Source: Thermomicrobiales bacterium (GTDB lineage Bacteria; Chloroflexota; Chloroflexia; Thermomicrobiales; UBA6265). Taken from it: a DNA stretch of 10,530 nucleotides. The translations under genes and the position numbers were made by a program. The notes beneath the pieces are model-generated. The model was not told the origin of the DNA. It did not search any database and saw only the letters and a program-made list of their open reading frames with translations. This document shows positions 1 through 9,100 of the stretch, in pieces (position 1 is the stretch's first letter; every line of letters starts with the position of its first letter). The stretch spans positions 1-10,530 of the forward strand of contig JAUJMG010000121.1 of NCBI GenBank assembly GCA_030446955.1. Direction: 5' to 3'.

Positions 1-1575
1 AACGCTCTGCCGTGGCACGACGTCGGTCACACTGATCAAACGACCCTACCACGTGCACCAGTCCCTGGATCGTCGCCTCTTTCAACACAAGAGCTGATAG
101 TAAACGATCAGAGGGGCGCAAGGAATGAGATCAAGCTGGCGCAGCAACGTAACAACGGATTGAAACAATGGACGGATCCAGTGCGGGCGGCACGTCCGGC
201 ACCGGACACTGCTTATATTTTTCTCATCCGAGATGAAGACGGCCTCATACACGCCCGCTACGCGCCCACGATTGATGACCTTCCGCATGCACTCGCGAAC
301 CGCCTCCGGGATCAACCCCAGACCGGAGGGCTTAACCTAGCGAGCGAGGGAGGTGGGGTCGTGTATGACAGCCCTCAGGTTGCACGCATTCTTCGCGCAC
401 TTGACGCTCGGCACAACGTGATTCTGTACGGCCCTCCAGGGACGGGCAAGACTTGGCTAATGACGGAGGTCAAGAAGGTCTTCGAACATGGACCCGGTCC
501 CTCGGTCCTATTTGATCCAGCAGACCTCACAGCGCCTTTCAAAGAGTCCGACGTTTCCGAGCAACTTTTTGGCGGCAGGATCCCAGGCCATGTTAAGTTC
601 GTGACCTTCCACCCCAGCTTCTCATATGAGGCCTTCGTCGCAGGGCTACGCCCACAGACCCAGGGTGGCGAACTCACGTATGAAGTGACTTCCGGTCCGC
701 TCCTCGATCTCTCAGACGCCGTAGCAACGAGCGAGAAGGCAGGGCTCATGCTGATTGACGAGATCAATCGTGCGAACACAGCAGAGGTGTTCGGCGAGCT
801 GATCACAGTGATCGAGCCGGACAAGCGGATGGATTCAGCGGGCGAGGCGACGCCGCACACGATCACCCCCCAGCTGCCGTACGCGCCCGCGAATGCCTGC
901 GTTGCGGCCGGCGGCGTTCTTAAGATGCCGTACCACCTCTACTTTCTGGCCTCGATGAATTCCGTCGATCGGACGGTCGCCCCCCTCGACAGTGCTCTGC
1001 GTCGTCGCTTCGAGATCGTTGAGGTACCTCCAAATCTTTCTTTGCTCGAGGAACGAGCCGTCGCAGTCGCCAGAACGTTGACGGACGGGGATGTTGATGC
1101 ATGGGAGGAGCTGTCTGCCATTTCGATAGGTCTTCTTCGAGAATTGAACCGGCGGATTGCCGTCCTTCGTGGTCCGGACTTCCAACTGGGGCACGCCTTC
1201 ATTTGGGACGTCTTCGAAGAAGCCCGCTTATCGGTTCAGCAGCGCGAGCAGAGGCTGTTGAGCGCATTCGCAGTCAAGATCTTGCCACAGGTGCGTGAGC
1301 TTTTTAGGGAGCAGCCCGAGGATCTCGCAATCTTGCTGGGGGGTTCGGATAACCGCGGACGCCTCTTCGATCTCGACATGGGTGGCGATCTAGCCGCCGA
1401 GCTCACGGTGGAGCCGTTAGGGTACGTGTCCATTCGGCCGTTCCCAATCGAGGGAGACCTCACCACGTCGATGGATGTACTTCGGGTGATCGCTCATCAC
1501 GAGCTGATGGCCAGTGACGAGACGGCTGATCCGGTGGCGTACTCGGAGGCCGGACACGAGGGCGCGATCGGTTGA
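1..1575 (+). CDS. mcrB: McrB-like AAA+ NTPase, motor subunit of a McrBC restriction system (5' end probably outside window)
   Basis: Motor subunit of a modification-dependent (type IV-like) restriction complex; McrB family proteins form rings, hydrolyse GTP and activate the McrC nuclease. Numbering from the TTG at 160: Walker A GPPGTGKT at residues 91-98, Walker B LMLIDEINR at 196-204 followed by the family-typical FGELITVIE, the McrB signature MNSVDRT at 266-272 (MNTADRS in E. coli McrB), an arginine-finger region ALRRRF at 279-284, and LGHAF at 343-347. The TTG gives 471 residues but has no visible Shine-Dalgarno, and the same frame is open without a stop back to base 1. That adds 53 codons and contains no ATG or GTG. 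E. coli McrB has about 200 residues, including its DNA-recognition domain, before Walker A, against only 90 here. The gene therefore probably starts left of the window and the recognition domain is incomplete. McrC follows with a 4-bp overlap. The family call is firm; GTP rather than ATP use and the modified base recognised are inferred. Confidence 0.9.
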   Translation, partial: NALPWHDVGHTDQTTLPRAPVPGSSPLSTQELIVNDQRGARNEIKLAQQRNNGLKQWTDPVRAARPAPDTAYIFLIRDEDGLIHARYAPTIDDLPHALANRLRDQPQTGGLNLASEGGGVVYDSPQVARILRALDARHNVILYGPPGTGKTWLMTEVKKVFEHGPGPSVLFDPADLTAPFKESDVSEQLFGGRIPGHVKFVTFHPSFSYEAFVAGLRPQTQGGELTYEVTSGPLLDLSDAVATSEKAGLMLIDEINRANTAEVFGELITVIEPDKRMDSAGEATPHTITPQLPYAPANACVAAGGVLKMPYHLYFLASMNSVDRTVAPLDSALRRRFEIVEVPPNLSLLEERAVAVARTLTDGDVDAWEELSAISIGLLRELNRRIAVLRGPDFQLGHAFIWDVFEEARLSVQQREQRLLSAFAVKILPQVRELFREQPEDLAILLGGSDNRGRLFDLDMGGDLAAELTVEPLGYVSIRPFPIEGDLTTSMDVLRVIAHHELMASDETADPVAYSEAGHEGAIG

Positions 1576-3008
1576 TTCGGCCAGTTGTGATCAAAGCCGT
1601 CGAAAACGTCTTCGTCGATGTGCCTGCTCCGGTCTCTCCGTCAGCAAGGAGGTCCAGAGCACGGGCGCTCAACCGTACTAACTTCCTGCTTCAGTCACGC
1701 TTTGGTGGGCGCGAGGCCACTTTCCTCGAGGCTTCCCCCGAAATGACGCGGCTTCGGTTCAACGGAGTTGCAGGGTTTGTCGGTTTGGGAGATCTTCAGT
1801 GCTGGGTCCGGCCGAAGGTGATGACACTGGCTTCTTGGGAAGAGCGCTTTGCTCGGCTCGCGGCACTCGGGCTCCGCCACCGGCCGCGGGCGATCGTCCT
1901 GTTGCCGGGCGCCATCTCTGCACCACTGTTATCGACCGCGTTCGTTGATCTAATTGCCTTTCGCTTCGCCTCCGAGGTACAGAGAGCGGCGGAGGAGCAC
2001 CCGCTGCTGTTGTTCCGGCGGGAGCGGCGGGGGGTTCCGGCGCTACGGGGCCGCCTGCTAATTGAGAGGCAGGTCACAGCGGGCCCGCATCGCGCTCATG
2101 CGTTTTGGTGTGACTATTCGTTGCTCGCGTCTGACAACCCGCTGGTCCGGCTCCTTCACTGGGCATTCGAGTTCTTTCTTCGGTCAGTTCGGCTAGCTGG
2201 AACGGCGCGCGTGCTCCGAAGCGTAAGAGCTCTCCTCCCGAACGCTCCACCTCGAGTGGAGCCGTACGCACTCGTTCGAGGTCTTCCTCCGGCGGCGGTA
2301 AAGTACCGCGAGGCGATCGAGATCGCGAGGGAGATCGCGCGGCACGGTCGCCCGAGGTCCCCGCGCCAACACGAACAGCTTCCCGATCCCCGCCAGGCGG
2401 CCTCGGTGGTCGCTCGAATGGAGGATCTTTTCGAGGGGGCCGTGGTTGGTCTGTTGGAGCGAGCAGCAGCGCGGTTGACGATGGTTCACCGACAGCAGCA
2501 AACGTTATCGTTTGCGAACCGCACCTTGGCGGAGGGGGTGGGCGTCGGGAAGCCGAGGCGATGCACAAAACCAGACGATGTCTTGATGACCGCCGAGACG
2601 ATTCGTATCGTCGCTGACGCTAAGTACAAGGGCCGAATCACCGAGCCGGTGGGAGAAGGGTCGACCCGATCTCGTCTGCCTCCGGAGGACTTCTATCAGG
2701 TGTTCTCAGCCGCTGTCTCCGCTGGAGTACGAACCGGCGTCCTTATTCAGCCTCGCATCGAAGACCTTCCCGACTGGGTCGGCTCCTTTGAGGTGTGGCA
2801 AGTGGACCCAGGGCAGGTGCTGTCGGCCCCGGTTTTACTCGAGGTCATTCGAATTGATTTGCGAGTCCTATCTGATAGCGCCGGTGTCCAAGCGCTGACG
2901 CGGCAGCTCGAGTCGGGCGTAAGAAGACTTCTAACGCTGGGGGCCGAAGCGAACCAGGCCGGCTCTTGGACGACCAGAGGCATGACGCAAGCTGACTGGA
3001 AGGTGTAG
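1572..3008 (+). CDS. mcrC: McrC-like PD-(D/E)XK endonuclease subunit
   Basis: Nuclease partner of McrB, expected to bind the McrB ring, stimulate its hydrolysis and cut DNA after translocation. The N-terminal half has the McrC-type pattern GLGDLQCWVRPK (71-82), then LRGRLLIE (158-165) and SDNPLVRLLHWAFEFF (187-202). The C-terminal half holds the PD-(D/E)XK site: a helix with MEDLFE (283-288), the acidic PDD at 334-336, then VADAKYKGR (347-355), in which D349 and K351 are the likely catalytic pair, and FYQVFSA (374-380) in the closing helix. At 478 residues it is longer than E. coli McrC (348), with extra sequence mainly at the N-terminus and between the two halves. The TTG start at 1572 overlaps the upstream TGA (TTGA), implying translational coupling. 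A GTG at 1587 in the same frame is an alternative start; a weak GAGGG lies about 9 bases before the TTG. The promoter must be upstream of mcrB. Confidence 0.88.
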   Translation: MIRPVVIKAVENVFVDVPAPVSPSARRSRARALNRTNFLLQSRFGGREATFLEASPEMTRLRFNGVAGFVGLGDLQCWVRPKVMTLASWEERFARLAALGLRHRPRAIVLLPGAISAPLLSTAFVDLIAFRFASEVQRAAEEHPLLLFRRERRGVPALRGRLLIERQVTAGPHRAHAFWCDYSLLASDNPLVRLLHWAFEFFLRSVRLAGTARVLRSVRALLPNAPPRVEPYALVRGLPPAAVKYREAIEIAREIARHGRPRSPRQHEQLPDPRQAASVVARMEDLFEGAVVGLLERAAARLTMVHRQQQTLSFANRTLAEGVGVGKPRRCTKPDDVLMTAETIRIVADAKYKGRITEPVGEGSTRSRLPPEDFYQVFSAAVSAGVRTGVLIQPRIEDLPDWVGSFEVWQVDPGQVLSAPVLLEVIRIDLRVLSDSAGVQALTRQLESGVRRLLTLGAEANQAGSWTTRGMTQADWKV

Positions 3009-3017
3009 TAACCTGGG

Positions 3018-6000
3018 TCACTCGCCGTTTTCGTCAGCATCGCCCTTGAAGAGGGTCGAGTAGGCGTGCTCAAGGGCACGACGGTACTTGTCAATGCCAT
3101 GGACTTCTAGTAACAATGTATCGACCTCATCCGTTAGTGAGCGAATTTCGGGCACCTGGTATCGGTAAACCTTCCGCTGCCGGTAATAGGTGAAGCGACT
3201 CGTCGTGGGAAGGGCCTTCCGTAGCCGAGCCCCGAGCGCGGCCAGACGGTCTTGTTCTGCGGCTGTGAACCGAGTGACGTCCACGGGAGTTGATCCCAAG
3301 CCGCCGAGAGTGACGTTCAGGTTGTCGCTGGTGAGGTGCCACCAGACAAGCGCGATCTTGGAAAGGCCAACGGCGAGCGCCATGTCGCGCTCCTTCGCGC
3401 TGCCCACGCATACCCACTTCATCATGGTCGGCTCTGAGGCGGTCCCGCCGGGCTCCAGCACTGCCGGCGCCTTGTCAAAGACCGAAAGCCAGTAGAGGGC
3501 GTTACCTTTGAATCCAAAACGGTGAGGACTACTCTTAACGAAACAACGCGATAGCCGGAGCGGATTCTTCGCGATTAGCTCGGTAAGCAGGTGCCGCAGC
3601 TCCGGTCCGGTCAGCCGCGGCCAAGCGACGGCGCGCAACGGCGACTCGGGTGGCACGTCGACGTACGCAAGTGCCTCGAACAGTGCAGGGCGGTACTCGC
3701 TGACCCAGCGGTGCGTTGTCGTCACGTGAAGGTTTGGTACGCCTGTGGCACTACCACTGCAAATGATGATGCTGCTACGGACACCGACCTTCCCGGCGAA
3801 CAGGCCGCTCGGACGTCGGTCGAAGGTGCTGACCCAAATGTGAGCGAACCGATCAGATAGTACCGCCCGTAGTACGGCGTAGTCGGCACTGAACTGTGAG
3901 GCGATCGGCACTATGACGGCGCAACGACCCGATAACCTGGTGATTTGAGCGGCGCGCTCGGTACAAGGCGCAAAGATGTCGGGCAACACCGAGGTTGCGA
4001 AACCCTTGAAAGCGTAAGTCTTCACCTTGTTCTGCTGGACGTATGGTGGGTTGCCCACCACGACGTCGAAACCGCCGGAACCCATGACCTCCGGAAACTC
4101 GAGGAACCAGTGAAAGGGTCGGTGGGAGCGACGCCACTCCACGTAGGAACCCGTCAGCCGCGCGATTCCAAAATACTGCTTGTCCACGGTCATACGTACA
4201 TCGTTGAGCAGTTCCGACAGCGTGGTCCTGTGCGCCCGGACCCGGTCATCGTCGTCTGACTCTTGCGCCGCGCGGAAGGCGGAGTAGACCTCCTGAACGT
4301 TTTCCGCCACTTCGATGACACTGTCCACGGTGCTGCTCGTCAGCAGGTCGTCGCTGTGCTTGCCAATATCCGCCGGCGTGACAGCCCCCACGAGGATATT
4401 GCCAGGCTTGATGTTGAAGTCGAGGTCGGGTAGGGGCTCCAATTCGACGCGACTGTCAATGGTCGAAACCAGCTTGAGGAACAAACGCAGCCGCGCAATT
4501 TCGACTGCTTCGTCCATCAGGTCGACGCCGTAAAGATTCGACAGAGTGGCGTGTTTGAGGACGAAGTACTCCCGATTCACGTGTGCACCCACGTCGGATA
4601 GGAGCTTAAGAAGTGCTGGCGTCTTGGAAGTATTCGCGTGGACACTAGCCGCGTCGAGCACTGCCGCGTAGAGCGACTGCAGAACTTTGACGGCCGCGAA
4701 CAGGAAGGCGCCGGAGCCGCATGTCGGGTCAATGACTTTGAGAGCTGACAGGACTTCCCACGCCGCCACGACATCCGTCGGCTTATTGATCGCGTCGATA
4801 ACATCTATCGCAAGGCCTTCGAGATCGATGTTGCTCGTGACCGCCGCGTCGCTGTTGATGACAGAACCGAGCTCGATGCGGCGCAACAGTCGGGCGTGCG
4901 CTTCCCGTCGAACGGATACCTCGATCCATGTCTCGCCAGGCAGGCCGAGCTGCGCATCTGCAAGCTGATGCCATAGCGCTGACTCAGGGTTCGTGGCCAC
5001 CGCGGTAACCTTCTCTGGCAGTGGCTGTTCGGTCCCAAAGGACAAGCTCCCCCATACATACGTCTCGGGCTCTTGCTTCAGTCTCCTCCAGGGGTTGATC
5101 TCCGTTCGCTCCTGGAGGCGGTCGAGGAAGACGGGGATCAAGGTCGACGTCGTCATATATCCGGTCACGTCTTCCTTCGTGTAGTAAGCGCCGGTCTCCT
5201 TCTGATTGATGAACTGCTCGAAGATGTAGCCCAGTACGTCAGGATTGATCTCGTTCGGGTTCCCCGAAGGTCGGTCATCGAGGTGCCACTGAAACTGGTC
5301 GAATAGATCGAAGATCGAACGGAATATGTCGTCCTCGATGTGGATGTCGTTCGCTTCCTCGATCTGGTGCATCGTGAAAATCCCGCCGTTTATATACGGC
5401 ACGTCGCCGACGAGGGTCTTAATACGGTCGTCCGGATACTTTCGCTTCCGCGCGCCGAGTCCCTCGTGGAATAGCGGTATGAGGAAGTCTCTGTAGAATT
5501 CGTAGAAGTGACCCTTACCGACAATCTCCTGGAGGCCTTCGAGACGTTTCCGCAGGTAGTTTAGGTCTCCATCCAGAAAACCCTTCCGCTGCATGAAGTA
5601 GATGAACATGAGCCGGTTCATGAGGAGCGCGCTGTACCACTCGCGGTCGCTTTTGCTATTGATGCCCCTTAGGGCTTCAATCAAGTCTTTGTACTTACCT
5701 AGAAACTTGTCGTAGAAGGCACGAGTAACCTTGTCCGCATCGAAGGCGGACCGCATGCGGTTCAGTAGTTCAACGACCGTGGGTTCTTCGTCGAGGCCGA
5801 GCTCGACGAGTAACAGTCTCTGCAGAAGTGCTGGGTTCTCCCGACCGACGGTGTGAGCGTGGGTCACCAGCCTGGGCTGTCCCTTCCCGTGTGCGTCGCT
5901 CGATTGAGGCCAGCGCCACTCCTGCCGGGCCTCGTTGTGGAAGATCAGCAGTCGCTCGTCGCTGACCCGCCGCACCTCGTGGTCGATAAGCCGCTGCGTT

Positions 6001-6188
6001 CTACGGTCGGGGAGATCCGGGCAAACCCACACCCGGACACCCTTGAAGCCGGCGACCTGCGTCAGGACGAACGATCTGCCGTCCGCGCTCACCTGGAGTG
6101 GTGGATGGTCCGGATTGCTCCAGCCGAGCTCTTCGACGAACAGTGCCCGAAAGTTGGCGCTGTCGATCAGAGAGAGCATGGACGTCAT
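3018..6188 (-). CDS. Eco57I/COG1002-type adenine-N6 DNA methyltransferase, large single-chain
   Basis: Predicted class I SAM-dependent methyltransferase modifying adenine N6 in a specific DNA sequence. Domains in order: an N-terminal region (about 1-110) with RRTQRLIDHEVRR at 62-74 and LLIFHNE at 80-86, conserved in this family but of unknown role; a helical region (about 120-330) containing DREWYSALLMNRLMFIYF (181-198) and NEINPDVLGYIFEQFINQ (312-329); motif X GAYYTKED (333-340); SAM-binding motif I VIDPTCGSGAFLF (485-497); motif II region LYGVDLMDEAVEIARLRLF (552-570); catalytic motif IV NPPY (713-716); and a C-terminal part (about 850-1056), the likely target-recognition domain. NPPY and the order X-I-IV fit gamma-class N6-adenine enzymes. 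The ATG at 6188 overlaps the helicase stop as ATGA; a second in-frame ATG lies at 6179 (M4). No frameshift or missing motif is seen. PglX of BREX and DrmMI of DISARM are related, but no other genes of those systems are present. Methylation specificity cannot be read from the sequence. Confidence 0.9.
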   Translation of the reverse strand: MTSMLSLIDSANFRALFVEELGWSNPDHPPLQVSADGRSFVLTQVAGFKGVRVWVCPDLPDRRTQRLIDHEVRRVSDERLLIFHNEARQEWRWPQSSDAHGKGQPRLVTHAHTVGRENPALLQRLLLVELGLDEEPTVVELLNRMRSAFDADKVTRAFYDKFLGKYKDLIEALRGINSKSDREWYSALLMNRLMFIYFMQRKGFLDGDLNYLRKRLEGLQEIVGKGHFYEFYRDFLIPLFHEGLGARKRKYPDDRIKTLVGDVPYINGGIFTMHQIEEANDIHIEDDIFRSIFDLFDQFQWHLDDRPSGNPNEINPDVLGYIFEQFINQKETGAYYTKEDVTGYMTTSTLIPVFLDRLQERTEINPWRRLKQEPETYVWGSLSFGTEQPLPEKVTAVATNPESALWHQLADAQLGLPGETWIEVSVRREAHARLLRRIELGSVINSDAAVTSNIDLEGLAIDVIDAINKPTDVVAAWEVLSALKVIDPTCGSGAFLFAAVKVLQSLYAAVLDAASVHANTSKTPALLKLLSDVGAHVNREYFVLKHATLSNLYGVDLMDEAVEIARLRLFLKLVSTIDSRVELEPLPDLDFNIKPGNILVGAVTPADIGKHSDDLLTSSTVDSVIEVAENVQEVYSAFRAAQESDDDDRVRAHRTTLSELLNDVRMTVDKQYFGIARLTGSYVEWRRSHRPFHWFLEFPEVMGSGGFDVVVGNPPYVQQNKVKTYAFKGFATSVLPDIFAPCTERAAQITRLSGRCAVIVPIASQFSADYAVLRAVLSDRFAHIWVSTFDRRPSGLFAGKVGVRSSIIICSGSATGVPNLHVTTTHRWVSEYRPALFEALAYVDVPPESPLRAVAWPRLTGPELRHLLTELIAKNPLRLSRCFVKSSPHRFGFKGNALYWLSVFDKAPAVLEPGGTASEPTMMKWVCVGSAKERDMALAVGLSKIALVWWHLTSDNLNVTLGGLGSTPVDVTRFTAAEQDRLAALGARLRKALPTTSRFTYYRQRKVYRYQVPEIRSLTDEVDTLLLEVHGIDKYRRALEHAYSTLFKGDADENGE

Positions 6189-9100
6189 GGCGCGATGCCC
6201 ATGGTGCAGACGATGTGCACCGGATCGCTGCCCGAGCTATCCGGAATCACGAGCCGGCCGTCCCGATGCAGGAGCGTTACGAGGTCCGCCAGGGATTCGT
6301 CGTCCCCACGCGTGGCTAGACCTCCACGCAGCCGCTGTTCTGCGTCCCGAGTCAGCGGCCTTCGGAACAGGGCTTCGAGGGCGTCGGCTACCTCGGCATT
6401 CATCGAGGCGAAGGTGCCGTTGAGCCGATTCCAGACGCGCTTGCGGACGCCCCGCAGGCGACCCTCGATGCTGGCTGGCTTGCTCAGCGTGCCCTGCGCC
6501 AGCTCCTTGGTGAGCTGAAAGTGGTCTTCCCTACGATCTAGCGCAGGAGTGTCCCGCGTGCACGCGAAATGGCGCAGGGCTTCGTGGCCAGTAAGGAGCC
6601 GCGGTGTCTCGCCCGGGACCGCGTGGCCGAAGCCGTCCATGCCGCCGTAGGTGCGGACGTAACAGACGATGCCCCCTATTTGTTCGTTAGCAAATGCCGG
6701 CCGCGTCGCAAAGACCAGGTCGGGCAGGCCTATGACTTTGAGTGCAAGTTCAGGGTCATCCTCCTCCGCCCGGCTCCAAACCTCATAGGCCAGACTGCTG
6801 GCGTCGACTTCAGAGTCGAGGTCGTCGTCTTCCAGCTTGCCGTTGTAGAGGTTTTCGATCGCCTGAGTCTCTTCGGCGGTGCCGAAGAACCGCTCGTCCG
6901 AGCCGAACACCTCTGCGTTAATGTGAAGCCGGTCTCGGATCCGCTGGCGGAGGCTTAGGACGTTCTCGACGCCTTCGTGAAAGAAGGAGTAAACAAAAAC
7001 TTCGGGCGATTGCTGACCCACGCGATCGATGCGTCCCGCGCGCTGGATCAACCGGATGATTGCCCACGGCAGGTCGTAGTTAACGATGACGTGAGCGTCC
7101 TGCAGATTTTGGCCCTCAGACAGGACGTCCGTGGCGACCAGCACGCGTAGCTCATCGTCAATGGGCAGCGGGGCCTGCTGGCCGGGGAGAGCGTTCGACC
7201 TCGGGGAGAATCTGCGTCCTAGGGAGGTAGGGTCTGAGGTCTCCCCGGTCGCTAGTCCCACAGACTCTAGTCCCCGCCTGACGAGCGCTCTGGCGATGTA
7301 GTCTGCAGTGTCCTTGTACTCGGTGAAGATCAACACCTTGTCATCTGGGTGGTCCTTCTGGAGCAGCTTCACCAGCCGATCAATCTTGGAGTCCTTCTTG
7401 TCGCTCCAATCACCGAACTCGTCAAGCAGTTGTCGGAGCGCGTCGATGTCGCGCCGCAAATCCTCAGCCAAGGCGGCGTTGAACAAATCGGTCCGGACCC
7501 AGGTAATTTGGCGGGGCTTCTGGGCCTTAAGCGCCGCGTAGTCAGCGTCGGCTTGACCGGCGCTGTCAACTTCCTCGCTATCTAGATCCGTTTCGCTGCC
7601 GCTCAGCATTGGATCCAGCACGGTACCCACCGGAAGATCGAAACCCATACTCAGCGCGTGAAGGTACAGTTCGTTCCGCGCGAGGTGACGGCTCAGTGAG
7701 AGCACAAAAGAATGGCCGCAGGACGAGAGCCGCTTGTAGAGCCCGGTGCGAACGAACCCGAGGAGGTGGCCGCTGCCTTTCTCCAGTCGCTCGACGAGCT
7801 CGTTCTCAGCGGTAGTGTGTTGGATACCCTTCGCCAGGTAGCTGGCAAGGTTGTAGCGGGGCAGAGATAACCCGTCGATGACGTTCAGGGTGGCGTCAGA
7901 CACCATCAGCGCTGCTGGATCCCCCTTGCCGAAGGAGTGCTCCACTGGCTTGGCGATCCGCTCTGGGAAGTAGAACCGGCTGCCGTCAGCAAATACCAGG
8001 TACTCGCGACCTTCGTCGTCAAGCAACGCGTAGTTGCTCTTGACGAACGAGCGGGTCCGGCGGACGAGGTGGTCGCTCATCAGCCGCTTCCAATCATCCG
8101 GCTCTTCGGACCTCCTGAATGCGAGCATCGTGTTCGTCTTGCCGTCAACCCTATCGGCTAGGCCGGGATCCTTATCGAGAGCGTTCACCGGCTGAAGCCC
8201 GAGGTCGTCGTCGTCATCGATATAGAGACCAAGCTGATTGGCGACGTCGCGAAATCGGATGTTGTACGGCGTCGCTGTAAGCAGCAAGACCTTGCTGTTG
8301 TTCTCTCGGACGTAGTCATGGATCGCCTTGTAGTCGAGCCGGCTGTCGCTTCGCATAGTGTGTGACTCATCCACAATGACAAACTGATAGCGCCGCAGCT
8401 CGGGCAGGTCGCGCGCGGCGAGGCTGTACGGGACAACGCGCCCCGGAACGTCGTAGGCGTCGAGGTATCCCTGCCACATCTTCACGAGGTTTTTGGGGCA
8501 TATCACCAGCGTCGAATGACCGTGCTCCTCTCGGAGCATCAACGCGACCGCGACAGCGGTGATAGTTTTGCCGAGGCCAACGACGTCTCCTAACATCGTG
8601 CCGCCACGTGTTACAACACGTCGAGCGAGCGTTTGAACCGCGCTGACCTGGTAATCCAGAAGCTGTCGGCGCATCAGTGGCGGGAGGCTGTAATCAATGA
8701 GACCCTCGCGGACGTCCCTGGATAGGTGATAGCAAACTTTAAGGTATACTTCGTAAGGATTGAGGGGCTGCTCGGCGGCCCAGGACTCCTCGATGATCTC
8801 AATTAACTCGGCACTAATATCAATGGTAAAGCGGTCATTCCACCGCGCCTCGAACCACTCGTCGAGCTTGCGTGCCCCATCGAAGTCCAGCACATCAACG
8901 TTAAGCTCGTAGTTATGGCACAAGCCTGCCATTGTCAGGTTCGAGGAGCCGACGAAACCGACTATCGGGCTGTTAATGTCTCGCCGGTGGCAAACGTAGG
9001 TCTTCCCGTGCATCGGACGTCGGGTGAACAACTTGATCGCTACACGGCCTTCCCTGAGATGGCGCTTCAGCGCTCGAAGACTTGCGAGGTCGCTTTCGTT

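Noticed and set aside
375..866. 163-codon minus-strand frame inside mcrB
   Set aside because: It overlaps the Walker A to Walker B region of a clear McrB gene, its translation is low-complexity Ser/Pro-rich, and it shows no family motif.
2074..2568. 164-codon minus-strand frame inside mcrC
   Set aside because: Arg/Pro-rich shadow of the mcrC reading frame; no motif or ribosome site.
3018..6188. Calling the methylase PglX and the module BREX
   Set aside because: Related methylase family, but no PglZ, BrxC, BrxA/B, BrxL or PglW/Y-like gene is in the window.
5853..6518. 221-codon plus-strand frame spanning the methylase-helicase junction
   Set aside because: It is antisense to two well-supported genes including their ATGA overlap; the Arg/Ser/Pro-rich composition is typical of a GC-rich shadow frame.
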